Shown here in pieces: positions 1-12,800 of a stretch of 64,000 nt of DNA (position 1 is its first letter; every line of letters starts with the position of its first letter). Location: the NCBI RefSeq assembly GCF_036588685.1, contig NC_086386.1, positions 6,666,117-6,730,116 on the forward strand. The letters are read 5' to 3'. The notes below the pieces were generated by a model. That model was not told the origin of the DNA and did no database searches. It was given only the letters and a program-made list of their open reading frames with translations. The position numbers and the translations under genes are program-made. This stretch comes from Mytilus trossulus. Taxonomy: Eukaryota; Mollusca; Bivalvia; Mytilida; Mytilidae.

Positions 1-102
1 TTAACGCCTTTAATAATAAAATCATTCGAAAAATTATTCAGATATTATTGACATAAATCAACACATCGTATTATTTTGGATTCGTTTTTCGAATTGCTTT
101 AT

Positions 103-271
103 TTAGTTGTTGGGAACCTTTGATGAACCCACAGATTCAGAGTCTTTAACAAGTACATAGTGAGCAGTGATTGTTACCGTCAAACGTTCACCTAATCTGT
201 TCCAGTCAATGGGATAATTTAGGTCGTCAATCAATGGCCAGGACCACACTGTTTTGAAGATGATTCTAAAT
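103..271 (-). CDS. Possible terminal exon of an unrecognised gene
   Basis: Open frame on the minus strand from a fair acceptor (TTTTTCTCCCAAAATAG just upstream of 271) to a TAA at 103-105 that overlaps an AATAAA hexamer. Reads ATCIL-free, Trp- and Asp-containing text such as VWSWPLIDDLNYPIDWNRLG and TVTITAHYVLVKDSES. The open stretch reaches 303 without a stop. It does not resemble the SLC26 C-terminus of gene B, so I do not assign it to gene A. Composition looks more protein-like than its surroundings, but chance cannot be excluded. Confidence 0.22.
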
Positions 272-1369
272 CTATTTTGGGAGAAAAATAGTCTGGGCGT
301 AAATCATGTGCATACTACCATCTATAATATTCACCATTTCAAGATAAAACTGACCTCGACATGTTGTACCGATCATTGTAACAGTTAACTTTTATATTTT
401 ACTTTGATTCAAGTGTGCAGGTGTATCTGTGTCGGCATTCTTCTCAAAGGTGTATACCAATCATTTTCCTTTTCATAAGACGTAGTAGATCCTTTTTTAA
501 ATATGAAAAGTTAATCAAAAGAAACCGGATTTCTATACGCTTCGGTATTTGCCATTGTTTATATTTTAAAAATATTTCAAGAATAACCTTTATTATTCAT
601 AAAAGGGAGAAGACAAAACAAAAGTACAAAAAACGTTAATTAAAAATTATTATTCAGTTAATGTTAATGACTTACAATATACAACCGGTAGTCAGAAAAA
701 AATGCGTCCAGTTTTTATGTCGAGAGAAGCCTATTGCTCCGGAAGGAATCATCCTTCCGCAGTAGGAAAACTTGCAATACTAGTAAATTGGAATTGAAGT
801 CGAACAAACATTTTACATAACATTTTACTAAGAACATAATTATATACAGGACTTAGAAACTAAGCAATCCATTTGGGTCAAAATTTTGACTATAAATGAT
901 AAGCGGAAATTACAGGTGTAACTAGACTACGTAGGTATTACTGTTCTTCAAATGAACCAAGTGAGTAACCCCTTCATGTCATCAAAAGACAGGGTAGTGG
1001 ATCAATGGTAACGGATCTCTTTTATAAAAAAATGAAGATAAAAGACATGGTATAAAATGTTGGCAGAAAATGACAACTTTATATTTCGTGCAATATTTAT
1101 TATTCAACACAATCGAAAATGTATATATGAGAATTATATCAGACTTGTAATCCTGGTCTAAGTTTTTTATTCGCAAGTATACAATTCACTGTTAAATATA
1201 CTGTTTCTTCATAACCCGTCATAAAGTCTGTAGATGTCATCATCGATATGACACTATCTGTTGAATAAAAAAAAACATTTATAAGAAGTATGATACATTT
1301 ATTTTATTTGCTATTGGGTACATTTTGCTACACATGTTACAGGTAGAGAAAATACGGCGATGAGTGCAG

Positions 1370-1640
1370 AGGAATCTGATGTCAGTAGTTGTCGTTTGTT
1401 TATGTAATTTATACGTGTTTCTCGTTTCTCGTTTTTTTTTATAAAGATTAGACCGTAGGTTTTCCCGTTTGAATGGTTTCATACTAGTATTTTTGGGGCC
1501 CTTTATAGCTTGTTGTTCGGGTTGAGCATAGGCTCCGTGTTGAAGGCCGTACATTGACCTAAAATGGTTTACTTTTTTACATTGTTATTTGAATGATGAT
1601 TTGTCTAATTAGCACTCGCACCACATCTTCCGTTATCTAG
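1370..1640 (+). repeat. SINE-like family A copy (subtype with CCCTTTATAGCTTG)
   Basis: GTTGTCGTTTGTTTATG start, CTCCGTGTTGAAGGCCGTAC middle and ACCACATCTTCC tail. Same subtype at 8815-9025, 15850-16075 and 39160-39325. Confidence 0.75.
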
Positions 1641-2254
1641 ATATAACTTTCTTTAACAACTAATGACAATTCCACTGTCTGTAATATTTTTCTTATCATA
1701 TATGTAAACATTCAGCCCAAATAATAAAGCGACGACAGAATATTCGTACTCGAATTTAAAGCGTAACATATAAATTAAAAGGAAGACAAGCTATGATATA
1801 TCATTTCAGTACATTAAATAACTTCTAGCACTCGAAAAGCCTTGGACATAGAAACAGCGCGATTATTGTTGTTCTTCGGGTAAAGTGCAATGCATTGATC
1901 GCTTTGAATTATGATGTTGTTACTACAAACAAACAAGCTTATAGTACAAGGAAATATTTTTAAATTACTCACCATTACAGCTAGCTATACATACTTCAAT
2001 TCCAATGCTTTTATAGTCGGTATATACCTATAATATTCAGATATCCTTAAACATAATTAATTATCAAAGTTATGACCACTATAAATTCAGAACTATAATT
2101 GCAAGGTTTGTATGGTTGGACTAAATGCGACTGAGTGACGATCGCAGTAAATAGTCTTGCCTTTTTGTCACTTCATAAAAAAATGCAATTATAAATGCAC
2201 GCGACAATATTGGAATTTTTACAGAATTTGTAGGAACATTTAATCTAAAAAAGA

Positions 2255-2720
2255 AGATGTGGTATTATTGCCAATGAGACAACTATCCACAAAAGGTGTA
2301 ATACCACCATTGATTTTCCCCTATTAGTCTTTGTTACATATGCACTTTTCAAAAAGAGAAATACTTGGCATGAGTAAAGTTTTATCCTGTCCAGTTCTAT
2401 AGAAAAAGTTTCACATAACAATTCATTGCATATAAGAAAATAACCATCATTGGAAGTTAACCAATCAAATTTCTCCCCTTATTCTATCTGTGTACAAGGT
2501 TTGTCGCCAAGTAACCTCAAGATTACAAAATTTTCTATAGATATCACAAATAAAAAATAATGGTGTTTTGAAATACCCAAGACCATGATTTGGTGGTATT
2601 ACACCAAAAGACCAAAATGACACAAATATTAACAACTATAGGTAACCGTACGGCCTTCAACAATAAGCAAAGCCCATACCGCATAGTAAGTTGTGTATAA
2701 TGTACATGTTTAATTAAATA
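2255..2720 (-). repeat. SINE-like family A, inverted pieces
   Basis: GAAGATGTGGTATTATTGCC at 2255 and CGGCCTTCAACAATAAGCAA at 2651 are inverted parts of the family. Other inverted pieces at 11303-11430 and 39690-39875. Confidence 0.65.
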
Positions 2721-2778
2721 AACCTATACACATAATTATTACTGTAATCTATCAGATTTTCATTGTAATACCGAAGTC

Positions 2779-3468
2779 ACACTAGGCCACGATCGCGCTA
2801 CGATCTCTGAAAAAAAATGTTGACGATCGTTGTGCGATCGTGTAGATCGCAGTAAGCTCGTGGTGAGGTCGTAGTGAGGTCTTAATGATCGTTATGAGCA
2901 ACTTTGAACATGTTAAAAATAATCGTGGTGCGGTCGTGGCGAAATTAGATCGTAGAAGAAGCGTATCGAGTGCACAGTAAGATTGTGGTATGATGGGGGC
3001 TATGATCGTAGGATATTTTGGTGTCATGTCTGTGTTGTTTTCTAGAATTCTACGTATTAATGAAAATGAGAAGAATTACAGCAGTATTTATACGGAATAT
3101 GATGTTGACGTTATTGCTGAGAGCGTAGTTAGATCGCGAAATGAACGTGGTAAGATCAAAGAATGATCATGGTAAAAGCGTGCGATAATCGCAAATGAAG
3201 CGTGGTAAGATCGTGTTGCAATCGAATTAACCGTGGAATGGTCGTAGTGAAAATGTGATGAGCGTAGTAAGATCGTGATGATCGTGGTGAGGTCGCAGAA
3301 GAAGCGTGGTATAATCGTAGCGGAATCGTTTTAGAAGCGAAATGAGGACGAAGTAGCATCGTGAAAACAACAAAAATCTATATGTTCAGGCCGCTCATAC
3401 AGCAACCTCACCATGATCTACATTCATTTCAGATCGCGGTGAGCGTGATGCGATCGTGGTCTAGCGTG
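2779..3468. mobile_element. Small inverted-repeat element rich in CGATC motifs
   Basis: The ends are imperfect inverted repeats: left ACACTAGGCCACGATCGC, right (reversed) ACACGCTAGACCACGATCGC. The inside is unusually full of short degenerate repeats of the type GATCGTGGTAAGATCGTAG. No coding potential. Probably a non-autonomous DNA transposon lying in the 3' part of gene A. Confidence 0.6.
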
Positions 3469-3730
3469 TCAGGGGCATTAAATAAAAACTGAAACATATT
3501 GTCACATTAAGTCTTGTAAATTAATACTCAATTGTTCAGCCCTCTCGTGTTAACATGTTTATTGACTATGGTTGTAATGTAATGTCTCTCATGTATATGC
3601 ACCAAGTTGTGTTTTAAAATAAAAATATCTACCTATAATATATTTATAAAATCTTTTTATGATAGCTTTAACTGAACATATTAACATTGTGACTAACTTT
3701 TCATAATTCAAAGAACACATATTTACATAC

Positions 3731-3874
3731 CCTTTTTAATGCCTTTATTCCAACAATATCGATAAAATTTACTCCAGAAAAATCCAGTATAACGATTTCT
3801 ACATCATCTACAAATTTTTCCGACATCTTCGACTCTATTTGCATTGTGAGATCACAATTGTCTGTCACATCTAT
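3731..3874 (-). CDS. Gene A exon 14: STAS core
   Basis: 144 nt. Encodes VEIVILDFSGVNFIDIVGIK then ALKR, the STAS strand-loop-helix that holds the phosphorylated Ser/Thr in bacterial anti-sigma antagonists (here I-V-G instead of D-S-G/A). Donor GTATGT; the following exon was not located. Confidence 0.92.
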
Positions 3875-6800
3875 CTATGAATTAAAGTATGGAACATGTA
3901 CATTGTAAGTACTGTAAGTTATGATAACATTGCTTAAAGTTATGATAGAGCAATTCCATACCCATCTTTAGTTATAAAAGGGCACGACATGAAAAAACGG
4001 GAGACATTTAAAGTTTTCAACGTGTTCACTAGAAAAAAAATTGTAAAAATTCTAAATCCTTATATTTGTTTGGCATCATTGTCTTGCAGGGACTTTCATT
4101 TAAATTGAAAAAAGATACAACACTTACCGGGCTTATATTTGTCTCTATTTGATTAAAGTGTTTCTGTTTCTTCCTGGCCTTTACTGGGTCTATACCAGTC
4201 AACTTAACAACACTCTTCACAAATATGTCGGCATTAGCAAAGTAAATAGGAGCTTGGAACTGAACTATTCTGACATTTTCTGGTGTAATAACCTGCAAAA
4301 AGATATACATGTATTTACTACTTAACATGATATTTGCATTGTATCTATATTTTTTATATAACACAAACGTTGAAGATATTTTGACCATGTCCTTTTTGTA
4401 TCTAAAACTAGATGTTAAGCAGACAACCCGCCACATTATGTGCATGTATGTATTTCCTTTCCTTATTCGGGAGCTTGTAATTCAATTATTGTCGTAAGTT
4501 GCTGTGTTACATATTTGTGTTTTCGTTGATTTACTTCATTAATAAATTAATGCCGATAGTGTTCTCGCTTGAAGCATTTTACATTTGTAATTTTGAACCT
4601 TTTATACACTTAGCTGAGTGTATCATATAGAATGTGCTCATTGTTGAAGGCCGAATGATGACCTATAGCTGTTAATTTCTGTGTCATTTTGTCTCTTGTG
4701 GAGAGTTGTCTCCTTGACAATCATACCACAACTTTTTAATAAACCTCAATCAATCATCTATGTATTTATTGTATTAGAAGTGAAACTTACGGGGTCATAT
4801 CTGTCTACCGATTTCAACTGATTTGTCTTCCCAACAAATCCTAGTGTATATGACGAAGGACTGAAAATAAATATAACATAGACTGTTAAAATTCATATCT
4901 TGAAACAAAGTGTTCTTGTGAAATCAAAAATCTTGCAGAAACAAACCATTCTATATTTCGTCACAATATTTGAAACCATAAACTTCTTTTCTTTGTCATA
5001 TTTATAAGGTTAAGATTTTTTTTGATCATATATAAAAATATATTGAATTCCATGTAAATTTAATAGTTGTCATAGCTATAAGCAGCGCTTTAATTAGAAT
5101 TGTTATAAATTAAAGTAATACTAGTAATACTAAATAGACTGTGGGTATACTTTACAGGATTTTTAGTCCTATTTCATGTAATCGTTTACCTCTGAGTACG
5201 TAATGATACTGTTAACAAAGAAAATATCAGACTGGACGCTATACCAATATCAACATCAAGAATGGAGGAGGTCAGAAAGGTCACCATCCATATAACCTGC
5301 AGAAAAAAAATTACAATTAAAACTTCTCAGTCTGTTTAGTTAAACTGCAGTTGGAAAAATCGTTCACTATTACAAATTATAAAGGAAGTGTTTTATGATT
5401 TTCAATGACACAACTATCCAGGCCAGATAATTTAAAAGAATGCCACTTGGAAAAGATGTAATTTTGAATAGCAACCGGACGTGTCAGTGTATTTATACAA
5501 CCCTCTTATCCAAACGGACGCTTCTCTTTAGCATGGGTTTTACCCAACGAGATAGAATTGTTATGTAAAAATACGACACATTTGATATACATGTTAATAA
5601 TCTGGTTTCTACAATGGACTAGACTATAATTATATTATTAACCAATATACTTGGTATACACGTTATAGTTTCTACTTACGAAATCATACTTTGATGTACG
5701 CCACAGTGATGGTACCTCTAATATCTGAATAAACATCGTACGGAGGTTTATGATAATGACTGCTGACAAAACACACTGTAAAATCAAATATCCTTCTATA
5801 GACAAACAATTAATACAAGTTTAGGTTGTCCATTCTTTTTGTATGCTCTTAATAATAAGATAACTTACGGTAACACTACTTTTAGTTAATGTATATGTCG
5901 GAAAAATAGAAAATATTAAACAATAACAAATAAATTAAATGAAAAAAACTCATTTCAAGTTCTAATTATTATTCAGGACCAATAGCTGCTCTGAAGTATT
6001 AATTCAAGTTAACACTATTTATATAAGAATAAAATTTTAACTTTTTTGGATTCGAGCGTCACTGATGAGTCTTTTGTAGACGAAGCACGCGTCTGACGTA
6101 TATACTAAATTTAGTCCTGGTATCTATGATGAGTTTATTTTATTTTACATATAAGATGTTCAATGCAATTAACTATTTACTGCTTTCAAATTACGTGACG
6201 TACATTCAGCCTCATTTAAAAAAAACATATACAGAAACGTCTATATGATGAAGAATGAGCATCCTACCTTTGGTAATGAGTAAAACAATGGTCCAATTGC
6301 TAATATCATGATTATGACAATAACACATCCCACTAAACAGGCAATCTATAAAATATCAAATTCATATATTTTATACACTTGTTTGTTACAATAACTTTTG
6401 TTACAATAACTTTCAATTGAAGATTTTTATTTTGAATGTTACATGTCGTTATTTTCACATATTTTATTAAATAAGAGACAAAAAACTGACCTTACAGCAG
6501 AAAACACGCATGCATTTCTTCCAAATCTCAATCAAATATTGAACTTGAACCAAAAACAAAAATCAGTGGTGGTTCCTGATTGCGATTTAATTTAAAGAGT
6601 TGTATAAGAGAAGGAAAACAAGAAGGTAAATGAACATGTAAAATAACTAGGCAATTTATTGTATATACAATGAAACCCAAAGAAAGACATATCATTGTAA
6701 ACCGATACCTGGGATTTACCGTTCGTACCATCCAGTACCATAGTTCTTGATAATGACCCTGCATTGATGTATCCAGAGAAAATCGAACATACAACGCTCC

Positions 6801-9800
6801 CAGCTCCACTTGCAACTAACTCCTATGGAAATAATTATATCTCATTTTACTTTGAAGTTCTCAACATCTGTAATTTATGCACGTTTTCATGACAAGCACT
6901 TTTTTTCTAATTTCACATACTGTAAACCAACTTATATTCGCGGATACTTAATTTCGCGTTTTACCCTTTTTAGACCACTTCACGGCTATTTAATTTCCCG
7001 ATTTTCTGAAGTTCTATAAGGAACGATCCATGTATAACATATTCGGGAAGATTAATATTTGCGTTATTTTTCTATTCGCGAAAGTCGCGAAAATAAATCG
7101 CGCGGGAAAATAAGTTGGTTTACAGTAATCATATAATTCTATAAAGGTAAGCAACATTTAAGATCCTCTCATGGTATGGCGTTCATGTATATGGAACTTA
7201 CACCGCAGATAATTTTTTTCAAGCTTTATCGCTGTGTAAATACAATGTCTGGCATGCATGTGAGTGTCTCATATTCTGATATCTATGATGAGTTTATTTA
7301 TATACCCATACTCGGTATATGGTACATAGTAGATTAAACCTAATTGTTTTCTTAGCTCTTTTAGGACAAAACTATTAAACTGTTAAATCTGTAATCCACG
7401 AACTAATAATGGTGTTTAATGGTCATAGAAGACAAGTTTTTACATTGTCTAGTTTTTTAAATTAGTTTCTCGATAAACTTATTGTTTATCTGGAATAATG
7501 GATACCATTTTCATACCTTTACTATTTAAAACTAAACGAAAATGATTTTTTAATTCAGTTTCTGAAACACAACGCTTTATCTTTTTGGGATAAAGCATGC
7601 AATGTTCTCTATATGACAACATAGTTCCATCCAAAACAAAACTTGACATAAGCCATCTTTTGATAAGCACTTGATGGGTACATTTTCCAGTTACTAAGAG
7701 TGATCCAGGCTCATAGGAGCGACTGGTACTTTACCTGATTCGGATCAATTTTATAATTATGTTTCCTGGCCAGAAGTCTAGCGCCAGATACCGAATGGGT
7801 AAAGGCCACTATTCCTATAATGAAGGCGTCAGCTATATAATCTGTAGCTATCACGGGGTTCGGTAATACTGGTGATGGCAACCTGAAATATGTTACATGG
7901 TCAAGATAGTTTTAATAAATTAGACGATTGTAATCCGTATGGAACTAAGGTACACTTGACCCCCTTATTTGTAAAAAAAAATTAAAATAAAACTCAGTAG
8001 AGAAATGTTCCTGTCATTTTTTCACTTTAATCATTTTAAATAGATTGTATTTCTTAAAACGGTTAGGAAGTCATTAACAACATAGTACAATGTATCAAAA
8101 TAAATATCAATACCATCGCCAATATGTATATTAGCACAATACTAATTTTGTTCTAAAACGGATATGCAGGGAAACGGTTTGCACTAACTTTTTGGTGTTA
8201 CCCTTCGAAAAACATTTTAAAACTGAAACCAAAGACGTTTTAAAATGAAGCGGAATAAAGCAAATCGATCGAAAACTGACATTATGTGTCTTTCTATGTT
8301 GTTATGTTATACTATTGTTTCAGAATAGGGAGAAGGTTTGGTACGGTTAAAACGTTTAATCCTGCTGCAAATTTTGAATCTGTCCTAAGTCAGGAATCTT
8401 ATGTACAGTGGGTATCGTCTGTTAATAGACCACTTTCGAGTTCATCCGTCACCGGAAAAAACTCGTCAATTATACGCGCCTTTATCGCAGTCATCTGTGC
8501 GTTTAGGGGCGTCGTCGCTTCCTTACTTGAGCGAGTGGTTGGAAAATTATAATTCTATATTGTACGAATTATTCGGCAAATTGAATTCTGAAAATAGACA
8601 ATCAACACTGCTGTCATTAGGGAATTGTCAGTAAGTACCTACAGAGCAACCATTATTTCCAGTTTATCCTGCACAAAAACGATCACTAAGACGCTTGATG
8701 AACGTAAATAGTGCAGGGATACAGGCGAGCCCCTCTATCTGGTAAATGACGTCATAAAGGCGTGCATAATTGACGAGTTTTTGCCGGTGACGGATGAACT
8801 CGAAAGTGGTCTATTGTAGTCTATACGTGTTTCTCGTTTTTATAAAGAGTAGACCGTTGGTTTCCCCGTTTGAATGGTTTTACACCAGTTATTTTGGAGT
8901 CCCTTTATAGCTTGCTGTTCCGTGTTGAAGGCTGTACCTTGACCTATAATGGTTTACTTTTATAAATTGTTACATAGATGGTGAGTTGTCTCATTAGCAT
9001 TCATACCACGTCTTCCTATATCTGATTACCACGGCAAACATAGAAAAACGAGGAATAGATAAACAGGGTCACACCACATTATATAATAAACAAAAGCAAC
9101 ATGGACTCCATCAAATACTTGGAATGATGTCTAACTTGAATGCTCCAAAAGAATAATTAGATCCTTCCCCACTTGTGGCACCCTTCATACTTCCGAGTCA
9201 TGTAATACAGATGAGAATTGTAAGGACTGTTATAAAATCGATCTTTTCCATATATCTAGCACCGAATGCTGAGCAGAAGATAGAGATTTTATGTTAACAA
9301 ACTATACATTACCCTGCTGGAATGTCTTTTAAAATGTTGATGTTGAACCTCTGATTGAACTCTGCGAAGTGAGCAATTCCAGTTGCTATGGAAATCTAGA
9401 AATAAAGGAACATACATTTTATCATTTTGATTGATTACAAGCTTTCATTTAATGCATATCTATAGGTGCAAAAGTCGAATTATATACTAGTGAGAAAACA
9501 TAATTGTTTTTAGTACATAAATCAAGTTTTGGTTTATTTAAGGAAACCCCGAACATTTGATCTGGGTCTTTGAATTGCAGTCTGATCGTCATATACATTT
9601 ACCAAATTATATCTGTTTTGCTCCTCGTATACATTTGTACCAATTATATCTATTTATAAATCTTTATTGAAACAGTTTGTTAAACTATATACATTTTTTT
9701 CTGTAACAGTTGACATTTAGTAGTAATTTTCTTTCATAAACCAATATTGCATCCATGTTTTAGCTGTATTACTTGTCGTCATGTAACCAATAGAGAAAGG

Positions 9801-12800
9801 GCCTGATGGGTTATTTTCGTTCTTCGTGATCGGTGCATTTTCGCTATCGTGATCAGTTTTTTCTACAGATTTCTTATTTATTATATTTTCGTGATCTGTG
9901 ATCATGGACATTTATTTTTTGTGAATCGTGATTGACAAAAAAATCAACTCGTGAATCATTATGAGAACTCCCATCCCCTTCCATCAGGCCCCTCATAGAG
10001 TGTTAAATGCTTATAAATACTAACTAAATATGATTGGTTCATGCATTCCATCTTCTGTTATACTTACAATGATAAGTTCTATAGGAATGGGCATCTTTAG
10101 TCTAGATTTAAATCTCATATTAATTTGAACTTTAACGAGATAAAGTATGATGAAACATATCACAGTGGTAATGAGTGTGGCGAAGTTAGTGGAGGGTATG
10201 TTGTAACAAACATCTATCCAGGTCTGAAAAAATAGAATATAGTAAAGTATAGATACATTTGGAGTTTAGTATGGCGTTCATTATCACTGAAATAGTATAC
10301 ATATTAGTTAAGGGTCCAGCTTCAGGACGCCTCTTGGTGCGGAAATTTCTCGCTACATTGAAGACCTGTTGGTGACCTTCTACTGTTGTGTTTTTTTCTA
10401 TAGTCGGGCTGTTGTCTCTTTGACATATTCTCCGTTTCAATTCTCAATTTTTCATGTAATAATATTCATCATTATATACATAAATTATATAATGTAACAA
10501 AATAATTTAGTCGAAACATCTGCCAATTACTTATTGTAATAACTCATTGATTAATATGTATAGTGGCGGATTCACGGTGTTTAGAGAACGAACTCCCTTT
10601 AATTGTTTTTTGTTTAGCATAACATTGTTTTAAAATGCAGTTACCTGGAATAACGCCCCAACCATTTAAACACTCAAAGATTCGTTGATTTTCTTTTGTT
10701 CATGGTACATACATGTATTTATTGTCTATTTCTATCTAAATTACTAGTAGGTATTTTGATTGCCCCTTGTTTTCATTATTCGAACCTATGGCGAAAATAA
10801 TCGAAAAAGACAAGGAATATAAAAAAAATTATGAATATTTTCGTTTTCCCTTGCAAAAAAAATGCAAATTTTAATTCTTCAGTCATGAAGAAAATCAAGT
10901 TCAGATAAGAGCTGGATTTGGAGAACGGACTGACGAACATAAAGCATGGAATATGTATTACGTTTTGGAACCCTACCTTAATAACCTTGAATATGCCATT
11001 ATGCTGAGGCACTGAGATGCCAAAGATGTGTTTCGCCTGACTAGTTGTAATGTGGATTGCCACTGCTGCCGTAAATCCACTTACTAACTGCTCTGACATG
11101 TAAGTCGATATCAAACCAAACTTTAATTTACCCAATATAATCTGAAACAAAAATAATATTTACAAACTTGTAACTATATTTTTAAGATTGATTTAATCTT
11201 TATTCATGTAGCGGAATAATTTTTCTCACTCTTGTATTAACTAGATAAATAATCAGTTGTTTTATATGCCATGACTTATAATTCTCCAATATGAAAATAA
11301 AGAGATGTGGTATCCTTGCCAATGAGAAAACTATCCATTAAAGTTCAAATGAAGTAGATGTAAGCTATTATAGTACAGTTTTTAACAATAAGGGGGGAAT
11401 GCCGTAAAGCAAAAAGACCCAGACATGAAATATATACGAAATAATTTATTTAGAAAACTAACGACATAATTCACAATTTAAAAAAAAAGATTATTTAACA
11501 GGTTAGATGCAAAAGGTGATATATATTATAAAGTGCATATAAAAACACATGAACAATAAAAGTTTTTGGTTTTAGTTATATTGTGTGTACTGTTGCTTGT
11601 CTTTGTGGCGTGTTTTCATAATAGATTGGCCATGCCATTGTCAATTTGTTTTCGACTTATGAGTTGAATATCCGTTTGGTATCTTTCGCCTGTTTTAAAG
11701 TGAAAAGCGTTAAAAAAAAGAGATAATACACATTCATTTGGAAATTAATATAGCGTTCATTATCACTGAACTAGTATATATTTGTTTAGGGGCCAGCTGA
11801 GGGACTCCTCCGGGTGCGGGAGTTTCTCGCTGCATTGAGGACCTGTTAGTGACCTTCTGCTGTTGTTTTTTTATTTGATTGGGTTGTTGTCTCTTTGACA
11901 CATTCCCCATTTCCATTCTCAATTTTAATTAAAAAAAATATATATTGTGTTACCATGAAAAGCCCAGACACGAATGATACTGACGTAGCTATCTCTATTT
12001 TTCGTTTATTAATAATATCATCTATTGAAGTATTTGTTGAGCTTTCTGTGACGGTATACAAATTGTTTTCTTGCATTGCTACATCAATCACTGAGGCCAT
12101 CATCAGACTGACTACGGCTACTGCCCCTAATAAAAAAAATATCAACATCAATCACTGAGGCCTTCATCAGCCTGACTACGGCTACTGCCCCTAATAAAAA
12201 AAATATCAACATCAATCACTCAGGCCATCATCAGACTAACTACGGCTACTGACCTAATAAAAAAAATACCAACATCAATCACTGAGGACATTATCAGACT
12301 AACAACGGCTACTGCCCCGAATAAAAAAATATCAATATCAATCACTCAGGCCATCATTAGACTGACTTAGTATACATGTACTGCCCCTAATTAAAAAAAA
12401 TATCAACATCAATCACTTAGGCCATCACCAGACTGACTACGGCTACTGCCCTTAAAACATATAAACATCATTCACTGGGGCCACCATCAGACTGACTACG
12501 GCTACAGCCCCTAATAAAACAAATATCAACATCAATCACTGAGGCCATCATCAGACTGACTACGACTACAGCCCCTAATAAAACAAATATCAACATCAAT
12601 CACTGAGGCCATCATCAGACTGACTACGGCTACTGTCCCTAATAAAACAAATATCAACATCAATCACTGAGACCATCATCAGACTGACTACGGCTACTGT
12701 CCCTTATAAAACAAATATCAACATCAATCACTGAGGCCATCATCAGACTGACTACGGATACTGCCCCGAATAAAAAAATATCAACATCAATCACTGAGGC

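Larger units (their letters stand above)
272..2778. other. Gene-poor stretch, presumed 3' intron or intergenic
   Basis: No recognisable exon. I searched it specifically for the last two SLC26 exons (equivalents of VYTEYEKVNIRVLVAAPN and of KAAEFFEEYKD) and found neither. Holds SINE-like copies at about 1370-1640 and 2255-2720. Confidence 0.5.
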
